A DNA stretch of 6,583 bases. Origin: Novosphingobium sp. (lineage in GTDB: Bacteria > Pseudomonadota > Alphaproteobacteria > Sphingomonadales > Sphingomonadaceae). Every line of letters starts with the position of its first letter. The stretch's first letter is position 1. The notes beneath the pieces are model-generated. The model was not told where the DNA came from. It worked only from the letters and a program-made list of their open reading frames with translations, and made no database searches. The stretch is from assembly GCA_030830245.1 (NCBI GenBank), contig JAURNJ010000248.1, positions 1 to 6,583 on the forward strand. The letters run 5' to 3'. The translations under genes were made by a program, and so were the position numbers. Below are positions 1 through 5,938 of the stretch, piece by piece.

Positions 1-732
1 AAGTTCATCATCCAGACCGGCGAAACGCTCTACACCAATCAGGATGGCAAGCTCGTCTGCAAGGCGCATGGCAGCACTGCCCGAACCGCCAGAGGAAAAG
101 CCAGCGGCGGCCTGAAATACAAGCCGCGCGACACGCATAAATATACCGATGAAGAGCTGGAAGAGATAGCACACGCGATCGAAACCGAAGAGTTGCGCGG
201 GAACAAGCCCCGCTTCTGGGAGGACATAGAGGTCGGCGCAGCAGTGCAGCCCATGTTGAAGGGTCCGCTGACGATCACCGACATGATCTGTTGGTATTCG
301 GGCGGCGGGCACAGCTATCAGGCGCATCGTCGGGCGGTGATGCACCGCAAACGGCATCCCGCCGATGCCTTCCGAAATTCCGAAACTGGCGCGCAGGACA
401 GTGCTGCCCGCGGACATACCGAAAGCAAGATGGCGCGCGATGTGGGAATGCCGGGCGGTTATGACGTGGGGCCGCAGCGCATCTCGTGGATGGGCCAGCT
501 GATGACCAACTGGATGGGCGACGACGGTTTCCTGCGCCGCCTCAATGTCAGCATCAGGCGGCCCAATATCTTCGGGGATGTGTCGTGGTGCCGAGCTCGG
601 GTGATGGACAAGCGTGTTGAGGATGGCAGCGGGCTCGTCGACCTTGAAATCTGGGTCCAGAACCAGCTTGGCGAAATCACCGCCAAGGGGCAGGCGATTG
701 TCTCGCTCCCGCGCAAACATCCAGCGACTTAA
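1..732 (+). CDS. MaoC/FAS1-like acyl-CoA dehydratase-family protein, 5' end missing
   Basis: The frame is open from base 1 to the TAA at 730-732, giving 243 residues, so the gene begins upstream of the window. A TTG at 193 is in frame, but coding continues before it, so it is not the start. Residues 1 to about 65 look like the end of a first hot-dog fold (the stretch FIIQTGETLYTNQ is typical of FAS1-like dehydratase N-domains). A second hot-dog begins near RFWEDIEVG (71-79) and ends with RRPNIFGDVSWCRARV (186-201), the usual conserved N-x-x-G-D strand region. The family hydrates or dehydrates enoyl-/3-hydroxyacyl-CoA or -ACP thioesters in the cytosol. The segment where classical MaoC hydratases carry G-D-x-N-P-x-H here reads YSGGGHSYQAH (99-109), so the usual Asp is not seen. 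From memory, actinobacterial and sphingomonad relatives share this deviation. It lies 43 bases before the aldehyde dehydrogenase on the same strand and is probably co-transcribed with it. The family call is fairly safe; activity and substrate are unknown. Confidence 0.82.
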   Translation, partial: KFIIQTGETLYTNQDGKLVCKAHGSTARTARGKASGGLKYKPRDTHKYTDEELEEIAHAIETEELRGNKPRFWEDIEVGAAVQPMLKGPLTITDMICWYSGGGHSYQAHRRAVMHRKRHPADAFRNSETGAQDSAARGHTESKMARDVGMPGGYDVGPQRISWMGQLMTNWMGDDGFLRRLNVSIRRPNIFGDVSWCRARVMDKRVEDGSGLVDLEIWVQNQLGEITAKGQAIVSLPRKHPAT

Positions 733-749
733 TCTGCAAACAGGACCTT

Positions 750-763
750 TCCGACAAATCGGA
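750..763 (+). promoter_or_regulatory. Small hairpin overlapping the aldehyde dehydrogenase ribosome-binding site
   Basis: TCCGA (750-754) and TCGGA (759-763) form a perfect 5-bp inverted repeat with a CAAA loop, and T749 could add a wobble pair with G764. The GGAG at 761-764, 11 bases before the ATG at 776, is the only good Shine-Dalgarno candidate and lies in the 3' arm. The repeat is visible. A role in limiting translation is inference, and five pairs could occur by chance. Confidence 0.25.
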
Positions 764-775
764 GCTTAGACTGAT

Positions 776-2251
776 ATGAGCAACACAGAGCACCCCTTTC
801 TTGACGGCAAACCCAAGAAGCTGCTGATTGGCGGCCAGTGGGTTGATGCGCTGTCTGGCAAGACTTTCGACAGCGTGAACCCTGCTACCGGCAAGGTGAT
901 TGCCCAGCTTGCCGAAGGCACAGAGGAAGACATTGACCGCGCGGTTATCGCCGCGCGCAAGGCGTTCGAAGGGCCGTGGAGCAAGTTCAAGCCGTTTGAA
1001 CGGCAGGAACTGATGCTAAATATCATCCACGTCTTCGAGCGGAATTTCGACGATCTTGCCCGGCTTGAAACGCTCGACATGGGCGCGCCAATCGCGCGGA
1101 CCAGCACCTACAAGCGCTGGGTTATTCAGGCGCTGCGCTTCTACGCTGGACAGGCAGTCGCGCTGGCGGGAGAGACTCCGCACAATTCGTTCCCGGGTGA
1201 CAAGTTCAGCTACACGCTGCGTGCGCCGATCGGCGTAGTAGGTGGAATCATCCCTTGGAATGGCCCACTGATTTCGCAATTGTGGAGCATCGGCCCGACG
1301 CTTGCGACCGGCTGCGCGCTGGTCCTGAAACCGGCGGAAGATGCCTCGCTCGGCGTGCTGCGGTTCGCTGAAATCATGCAGGAAGCAGGCGTGCCCGACG
1401 GCGTGATCAATGTCGTGACGGGTATGGGGTCCACTGCTGGGGCGCGGCTTGCAGGCCATCCCAATGTCGACAAGATCGCCTTCACCGGATCGACCGCCAC
1501 GGGACGCAAGATCATCGAAGCATCGGCTGTGAATATGAAACGCGTTGCCGTCGAACTCGGTGGGAAATCGCCGGATATCATCTTTGCCGACGCGGATCTG
1601 GACAAGGCCGTTCCGGGGGCCGGGATGGGGTGTTTCAATAACACTGGGCAGATCTGTTATGCGGGGACGCGCATTTTCGTCCAAAGCGGCATTGTTGAGG
1701 AATTTACCGAGCGTTTGGCTGCTTTTGGCAAGACGCTGAAAGTGGGCGACACGCTGGATCCGGAAACACAGCTTGGCCCGCTGGTTTCCCGCAGGCAGCT
1801 CAGCACCGTGTCGAGCTATTTCGATCTCGCGCGCGAGGAAGGCGCACAGATCGTATCGGGCGGCGAACGGCTCGGTGGCGATCTGGCAGAAGGCTTTTAC
1901 GTCCCGCCGACGGTTCTGGGCGGTATGACCAACGACATGCGCACCGTGCGCGAGGAGATCTTCGGCCCGGTCGCCTCGATTATTGCTTTCGATACCGAGG
2001 AAGAGGCTGTGCGCCTCGCCAATGACACCCAATACGGCCTCGGTGGCGCGGTCTGGACCCGCGACGTTGGCACTGCACACCGCGTGGCACGCGACGTTCG
2101 GACGGGCATGATGTGGGTCAATTGCTACGGCGTGACCGAACCAACTGTGACCACCGAAGGCTTCAAGATGAGCGGTTACGGCGCCAAAGGCGGCCCGCGC
2201 CATGTCGGCGAATATCTCTACAACAAGTCGGTCTGGATCGATCTGGAGTGA
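776..2251 (+). CDS. NAD(P)-dependent aldehyde dehydrogenase
   Basis: A complete 491-residue member of the aldehyde dehydrogenase superfamily, close to the usual 480-500 length, predicted cytosolic with no signal peptide. It oxidises an aldehyde to a carboxylic acid. All key residues are present: Asn162 in PWNGP (oxyanion hole), Lys185 in VLKPAE (cofactor ribose), FTGST at 236-240 (Rossmann turn), general base Glu260 in VELGGKSP, nucleophile Cys294 in NTGQICYAG and the EEIFGPV cofactor motif at 393-399. Each lies 5-8 residues before its ALDH2 counterpart, so there is no internal deletion. The ATG at 776 follows GGAG at 761-764, and the next in-frame Met comes much later. The gene follows the MaoC-like gene by 43 bases and converges on the alcohol dehydrogenase, which could supply its aldehyde. 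The class includes benzaldehyde, phenylacetaldehyde, betaine-aldehyde and terpenoid-aldehyde enzymes; the sequence does not decide between them. Confidence 0.96.
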   Translation: MSNTEHPFLDGKPKKLLIGGQWVDALSGKTFDSVNPATGKVIAQLAEGTEEDIDRAVIAARKAFEGPWSKFKPFERQELMLNIIHVFERNFDDLARLETLDMGAPIARTSTYKRWVIQALRFYAGQAVALAGETPHNSFPGDKFSYTLRAPIGVVGGIIPWNGPLISQLWSIGPTLATGCALVLKPAEDASLGVLRFAEIMQEAGVPDGVINVVTGMGSTAGARLAGHPNVDKIAFTGSTATGRKIIEASAVNMKRVAVELGGKSPDIIFADADLDKAVPGAGMGCFNNTGQICYAGTRIFVQSGIVEEFTERLAAFGKTLKVGDTLDPETQLGPLVSRRQLSTVSSYFDLAREEGAQIVSGGERLGGDLAEGFYVPPTVLGGMTNDMRTVREEIFGPVASIIAFDTEEEAVRLANDTQYGLGGAVWTRDVGTAHRVARDVRTGMMWVNCYGVTEPTVTTEGFKMSGYGAKGGPRHVGEYLYNKSVWIDLE

Positions 2252-2260
2252 CAGGGATTT

Positions 2261-2289
2261 CGCCCCGGCGGCCCTCCACCGCCGGAGCG
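2261..2289. terminator. GC-rich hairpin between convergent genes, probable shared terminator
   Basis: CCGGCGG (2265-2271) and CCGCCGG (2279-2285) are exact inverted repeats around a 7-base loop. After one mismatch (C2264/A2286), CGC (2261-2263) pairs with GCG (2287-2289), giving 10 pairs out of 11. It sits in the 45-base gap between the stop codons of the aldehyde dehydrogenase (2251) and the alcohol dehydrogenase (2297), where it could serve both strands. Neither side has a clear T-tract, so it is not a textbook intrinsic terminator. Termination is inferred from position and stem strength. Confidence 0.5.
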
Positions 2290-2296
2290 CGTCTCG

Positions 2297-3349
2297 TCAG
2301 TTCAAGAACACGCCCTTGCCCGAGGCCTGCTTGTCGAACGCCCTATAAGCTTCCTCGGCCTGCTCGAATGTCCATGTGTCGGTAAACAGCCGGTCGACTT
2401 CCAATCCATGGTCGGCGATAAAGCGGATACAATCAGCCAGTTTGGCGCTGTTGACGGTCCACGAGCCGACGATCGTCAACTGCTTGCGGATAACGTCGAT
2501 ACTGACGTTGAGCGTCATCTCGCCGCCCTCACCAACCAGGCAGACTGTGCCCCAACGCGCCGCGGCGCGGACCGCGGCCAGGCGGCCTGCCGGCGCGCCT
2601 GAGGTGTCGAGCGCTTTGGTCACGCCCTTGCCGCCGGTCAGCGCCATGATCGCCTCGACCGGATCCTCCGCGATGGAATCGATCGCATGCGCAGCGCCAA
2701 ATTCCTTGGCCAGGGCCGCCCGCTCGGCACTGACGTCGACGGCGATTACCCGGGCTCCCATGGCTGAGGCGAACTGCGTTGCCGACAGGCCGACTGGTCC
2801 TTGGCCGATAATCGCGATGGTGTCGCGAGCTGACAGGTCGAGCCGCAGCAGCGCGCCATAGGCGGTTCCCGTGCCGCAGCTGATGGCCGCGCCGGTCGAA
2901 AACGAGATTTCCTCGGGCAACGCGAACACTGTCTCGACAGCAGCGCGCATGTAGGGCGCATGGCCGCCGTGCCCGGTAACGCCGTAGATGGTCGCCGTTC
3001 GTTCGCACATCTGCGTCCAGCCGCTGCGGCATTCGGTGCAGGTCATGCAGCCTTGGTAGTGGTGCAAGGTCACTCGATCGCCAACCTTTGCCGTGCGAGG
3101 GTCGACGTCCTTGCCAACCGCCGCAATCACACCGCATGGCTCGTGACCCGCAATCACTGGCTCGCCATTGTCGACCAGCCCAAGTGCCTTGAACGCGGCG
3201 CCTGCGGGTGGGCGATAGAGCTTAAGGTCGCTACCGCACATGCCCGAGGCCTTGATCTCGAGCACCACGTCACGCGGGCCGGGGGTGGGGTCGGGAAACT
3301 CGATCAGCTCGAGGGTGCTGTCTCCGGTGAAGACTACGCCGCGCATCAT
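2297..3349 (-). CDS. Zinc-dependent alcohol dehydrogenase, medium-chain (MDR) family
   Basis: A complete 350-residue MDR-superfamily oxidoreductase, normal in length, interconverting an alcohol and an aldehyde or ketone with NAD. The N-terminal GroES-like domain carries catalytic zinc ligands Cys38 (GMCGSD) and His69-Glu70 (GHEPCG), with Cys158 (ISCGTG) as the likely further ligand. The structural zinc site is intact as C-x2-C-x2-C-x7-C (Cys101, 104, 107, 115). The Rossmann domain has GQGPVG (182-187), and Asp205 ends the second strand, which favours NAD over NADP. Two ATG codons are adjacent; the first (3347-3349) is taken because a purine-rich GAGAGAGGA lies about six bases upstream. It is the third gene of the minus-strand operon, 29 bases after the crotonase. 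It could oxidise a primary alcohol ahead of the aldehyde dehydrogenase and CoA ligase. A sorbitol- or threonine-dehydrogenase-like role cannot be excluded. The Cys38-His69 spacing is about ten residues longer than in classical alcohol dehydrogenases. Confidence 0.94.
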   Translation of the reverse strand: MMRGVVFTGDSTLELIEFPDPTPGPRDVVLEIKASGMCGSDLKLYRPPAGAAFKALGLVDNGEPVIAGHEPCGVIAAVGKDVDPRTAKVGDRVTLHHYQGCMTCTECRSGWTQMCERTATIYGVTGHGGHAPYMRAAVETVFALPEEISFSTGAAISCGTGTAYGALLRLDLSARDTIAIIGQGPVGLSATQFASAMGARVIAVDVSAERAALAKEFGAAHAIDSIAEDPVEAIMALTGGKGVTKALDTSGAPAGRLAAVRAAARWGTVCLVGEGGEMTLNVSIDVIRKQLTIVGSWTVNSAKLADCIRFIADHGLEVDRLFTDTWTFEQAEEAYRAFDKQASGKGVFLN

Positions 3350-3378
3350 CTAAATCCTCTCTCGCTTGTCTGTTTCCG

Positions 3379-4197
3379 TTACTTCCCGGTGTAGACCGGG
3401 GGCCGCTTTTCCATGAACGCGCGCGGTCCTTCCTTTGCGTCGCTCGTCGCAGCGTTGTCCTTGGTGCATTGGGCCTCGATAGCAAAGGCTTCGTCGAAGG
3501 GGAGACCGTTTGATCGGACCATTGCTTCCTTTGTCTTGGCCAGCGCGACTGGCGCGCCGAGGCTGATCTTGCGCGCCATCTCTTCGGCGACCGGCAGTAC
3601 CTGGTCTTGCGGCACCACCCGGTTGACCAGGCCCGTCGCCAGCGCATATTGCGCCGTCAGCGGTTCGCCGACCAGCGCCAGTTCCATCGCGGTCGCCCAC
3701 GGTACCTGCCGTGCCAGGCGGACCAGCGACCCTCCCCCGGCAATCAGTCCGCGGCGTACCTCTGTGACGCCAATGGTCGCGGTCTCGGACATCACCCTGA
3801 TATCCGTGGCGAGGACGAATTCGGCGCCTCCTGCCAGCGCGTGGCCGTTGATCGCTGACACGACGGGCTTGAAGAAGTCCGCGCCGCGCAGGATCGCGCG
3901 GTATAATTGCCTACGATCCTTCGAGAAGCGCTCTTCCCATTCGCCGACCGGCTCGCGGGTGCGCATCATCAGCGGAATGACGCTGCCAAGATCGCCGCCG
4001 GACGAGAAGGCCTGATCGCCAGCTCCCGTCACCAGCGCCACACGGATTTCCCGGTCATCGGCCACGTCGCGCCATATGTCGCACAGGCGCACCAGCATTT
4101 CCGGCGAGAAGGCGTTTCGCTTTTCCGGGCGGTTAAGTGTGATGTAGGCGATGCCGTCCCGCTTCTCGTATATCACGTGCGGTTCAATGGCGGTCAT
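3379..4197 (-). CDS. Enoyl-CoA hydratase/isomerase (crotonase) family protein
   Basis: A complete 272-residue crotonase, which acts on acyl-CoA thioesters, most often hydrating trans-2-enoyl-CoA. Seen from the chosen start: the N-terminal strand with LNRPEKRNAFS (21-31), the oxyanion-hole segment FSSGGDLGSV (64-73), and a second oxyanion loop GHALAGGAEF (118-127). Glu126 and Glu146 (in GVTEVRRG) are 20 residues apart, matching catalytic Glu144/Glu164 of rat mitochondrial hydratase, so hydratase activity is plausible. The start chosen is the ATG at 4195-4197, which overlaps the ligase stop as ATGA and has GGAGA eight bases upstream. An earlier in-frame ATG at 4228-4230 would add 11 residues lying inside the ligase and lacks this support. 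The gene sits between the CoA ligase and the alcohol dehydrogenase. Retention of Glu126 argues against a feruloyl-CoA hydratase-lyase, which lacks that residue as I recall. Isomerase or other crotonase reactions remain possible. Confidence 0.93.
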   Translation of the reverse strand: MTAIEPHVIYEKRDGIAYITLNRPEKRNAFSPEMLVRLCDIWRDVADDREIRVALVTGAGDQAFSSGGDLGSVIPLMMRTREPVGEWEERFSKDRRQLYRAILRGADFFKPVVSAINGHALAGGAEFVLATDIRVMSETATIGVTEVRRGLIAGGGSLVRLARQVPWATAMELALVGEPLTAQYALATGLVNRVVPQDQVLPVAEEMARKISLGAPVALAKTKEAMVRSNGLPFDEAFAIEAQCTKDNAATSDAKEGPRAFMEKRPPVYTGK

Positions 4198-5855
4198 GTC
4201 GCGTTCTCCGTTTCGCGTGCCTCGAGCCATGCGATGACACGCGCAGTAATGGCGGGACGGTCGGCCTTGCCGTTCGGGCCACGGCCGATCGAGTCGACTG
4301 GCATGATCGCCCGCGGAATCTTGTGGCCGGCCAGCCGCTTGCGCAGGTGTTCGCGCAGCCCGTCCTCGTCCAGACTAGCACCGTCTTCAGAAGCTACAAC
4401 TGCGGCGACCATCTGGCCAAAGCGTTCATGTGGCACCCCGACCACCAGCGCATCGGTGACACCCGGCCAGGAGGCAATCGCTTCCTCGACTTCTTCTGGA
4501 TAGACCTTCTCGCCGCCCGTGTTGATCGAGGTCGAGCCACGGCCGAGCAGGGTGATGGTCCCATCCGCTTCGATCTTCGCCAGGTCACCGGGTATCGAAT
4601 AGCGGATCCCGTCGACCACTGGGAAGGTGGCGGCGGTCTTGACCGGGTCCTTGTAATAGCCGAGCGGGATATGTCCGCGCACGGCGAGCCGTCCCGGCCT
4701 TGGATCGCCGGGTTGGAGCGGATAGCCATCATCGTCGATCACGCAGGCGTTCTTGCCCAGTTGGAAGCGTACGCCCTCCGCCTTTTTCCTGTTTGAAGTA
4801 AGTGAACGGCCCATTCCGCTGGCTTCGCTGGAATTTAGGAAATCGATCAGCAATGCCGATGGAGCGTGGACGAGCAGCCTTTCCTTGACACTGGCGCTCC
4901 ACGCCATCCCGGAGGAGGAAACCACCCGCAGTCCGCTCAGATCCCAGCGGTGCGGTTCGCGATCGAGCGCATCGACGATGGGGCGGCAGAAGGCATCGCC
5001 GACAATGCAGATGTCCGTTACGCCCCTCGCGACCATTGTGTCGAGCAGCACTTCAACGTCGAACGAGGTCCCCGGCAGCGTCACGACTGTCCCACCTCGA
5101 TTTAGGATCGTTGCGGCGAACACGAAACCGGTGCCATGCATGAGCGGGGCCGCAGGTAGTCCGACGGGCGGGGTAGCGGTCTCGAGTCGCTTTCGGACAT
5201 GGGCGTAGTCGGCGATTTCTGGATCGTCGGTGGCATTGGAGGCGAGGTACAGGTCGTGCTGGCGCCACATCACCCCGCGCGGGAGGCCGGTCGTCCCTCC
5301 AGTATAGATCAGGATCTGGTCATCGCCGGAGCGACGATCGTCTAAGATGCCGACGGTGCTTCGGGATTGCGCTGCGGCTTCATAGTGGCTGGCCCATGAA
5401 GGACAGGTGCTCTTGCCATCATCGACGAACAGCCAATGCTTGATGTCAGGGCAGCGTGCGCGGACGGCGTCTGCTTGGGCGGCGAATGCTCCGTGAAAGA
5501 TCACAGCAGCAGCATCGGCGTCGGTCCACAGTTGAACCAACTCGTCTCCAGTGTAGCGGTAGTTGGTATTAACCGGAACCAACTGCACCTTCAGCGCTGC
5601 AAACACGCTTTCCATATAGGCGGGCGAATTGTGAAGGTAGAGCGCGACTTTTTCCCGAGGTTGCATGCCTGCATCGCGTAATGCGGCGGCGATCCCTTCT
5701 GCCCGAAGGTTGAAGTCGCGCCAACTGACGCCCGTCTCGCCATGAGCAAGTGCAAGTCGGTCAGGTGCGACATCCGCAACGGTTTCCCAAACTTCGGTGA
5801 AGGTCCATTCGGCTGACTCGGGGCCGGCGGGCTGAGGGACTTCGGTCGGTTGCAT
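4194..5855 (-). CDS. AMP-dependent acyl-CoA synthetase, FadD19-like
   Basis: A complete 553-residue member of the ANL (AMP-binding) superfamily. It adenylates a carboxylic acid with ATP and transfers it to CoA. Visible motifs: the phosphate-binding loop YTGGTTGLPRG (184-194, Arg where Lys is commoner), FLNSSEASG (339-347) for the adenine-contacting motif, IPGDLAK (421-427) with the ribose-binding Asp424, LGRGSTSINTGGEKVYPEEVE (437-457), which spans the hinge region, and the C-terminal catalytic Lys530 in GPNGKADR. The runs GVMWR, GDAFCRPIVDAL, GYYKD and SINTGGEKVYPEEVE closely recall mycobacterial FadD19, a sterol side-chain CoA ligase, as I remember its sequence. A bulky hydrophobic acid is therefore a reasonable guess. 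The ATG at 5853-5855 has AAAGGAAAG seven bases upstream. It is the first gene of the minus-strand operon, transcribed divergently from a CoA-transferase. Family is certain; the substrate is inference. Confidence 0.95.
   Translation of the reverse strand: MQPTEVPQPAGPESAEWTFTEVWETVADVAPDRLALAHGETGVSWRDFNLRAEGIAAALRDAGMQPREKVALYLHNSPAYMESVFAALKVQLVPVNTNYRYTGDELVQLWTDADAAAVIFHGAFAAQADAVRARCPDIKHWLFVDDGKSTCPSWASHYEAAAQSRSTVGILDDRRSGDDQILIYTGGTTGLPRGVMWRQHDLYLASNATDDPEIADYAHVRKRLETATPPVGLPAAPLMHGTGFVFAATILNRGGTVVTLPGTSFDVEVLLDTMVARGVTDICIVGDAFCRPIVDALDREPHRWDLSGLRVVSSSGMAWSASVKERLLVHAPSALLIDFLNSSEASGMGRSLTSNRKKAEGVRFQLGKNACVIDDDGYPLQPGDPRPGRLAVRGHIPLGYYKDPVKTAATFPVVDGIRYSIPGDLAKIEADGTITLLGRGSTSINTGGEKVYPEEVEEAIASWPGVTDALVVGVPHERFGQMVAAVVASEDGASLDEDGLREHLRKRLAGHKIPRAIMPVDSIGRGPNGKADRPAITARVIAWLEARETENAT
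4205..4209 (-). promoter_or_regulatory. Shine-Dalgarno site that fixes the crotonase start
   Basis: On the minus strand GGAGA (4209 down to 4205) lies eight bases before the ATG at 4195-4197, within the last codons of the upstream ligase. Together with the ATGA overlap it supports translational coupling and selects this start over the ATG at 4230. Confidence 0.65.
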
Positions 5856-5938
5856 TATTCTTTCCTTTGCCCCTTGTTTCGCATGGCCACTATCTCTATG
5901 GTCCTACATTAGGATATTCAACATTGCTAGGGCACACA
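5856..5938. promoter_or_regulatory. Divergent promoter region between the CoA ligase operon and the CoA-transferase
   Basis: These 83 bases separate two divergent start codons and are more A/T-rich than the flanking genes. A weak plus-strand sigma-70-like pair is TTGTTT (5874-5879) and TATGGT (5897-5902), 17 bases apart. A weak minus-strand pair is TTGAAT (5921-5916) and TAGAGA (5898-5893), also 17 apart. Ribosome-binding sites are AGGG (5929-5932) for the plus-strand gene and AAAGGAAA (5868-5861) on the minus strand. That promoters lie here follows from the gene layout; the exact elements are guesses. Confidence 0.5.
5902..5914. repeat. 13-bp palindrome TCCTA-CAT-TAGGA, candidate operator
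   Basis: TCCTA (5902-5906) and TAGGA (5910-5914) are perfect inverted repeats around a 3-base centre, near the middle of the divergent gap and overlapping both weak promoter candidates. Such a position suits a dimeric repressor controlling both directions. No regulator gene is in the window. The symmetry is visible; operator function is inferred, and the arms are short. Confidence 0.35.

Noticed and set aside
193..195. TTG as a possible start of the MaoC-like gene
   Set aside because: The same frame is open and reads family-like sequence all the way to base 1, so the true start lies outside the window.
1016..2203. A 395-codon open frame on the minus strand opposite the aldehyde dehydrogenase
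   Set aside because: The plus strand encodes an aldehyde dehydrogenase with every catalytic motif in place. The opposite frame shows no recognisable domain and is rich in Arg/His/Ala, as expected for an antisense shadow in high-GC DNA.
2376..2861. A 161-codon plus-strand frame inside the alcohol dehydrogenase
   Set aside because: It is rich in Ser/Ala/Thr/Arg with no domain, lies opposite a well-supported MDR enzyme and has no convincing ribosome-binding context.
4198..4230. Earlier ATG that would extend the crotonase by 11 residues
   Set aside because: The extra residues lie inside the ligase gene, are not typical of the family, and the downstream ATG has a good Shine-Dalgarno sequence and an ATGA overlap.
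3413..4503. Two plus-strand frames of about 200 codons opposite the crotonase and the ligase end
   Set aside because: They are low-complexity antisense frames opposite two genes with intact motifs, and they overlap each other.
776..5855. Ferulate-type cluster (feruloyl-CoA synthetase, hydratase-lyase, vanillin dehydrogenase)
   Set aside because: The gene types match loosely, but the ligase looks FadD19-like and the crotonase keeps Glu126, which hydratase-lyases lack as I recall. Not fully excluded without a phylogeny.
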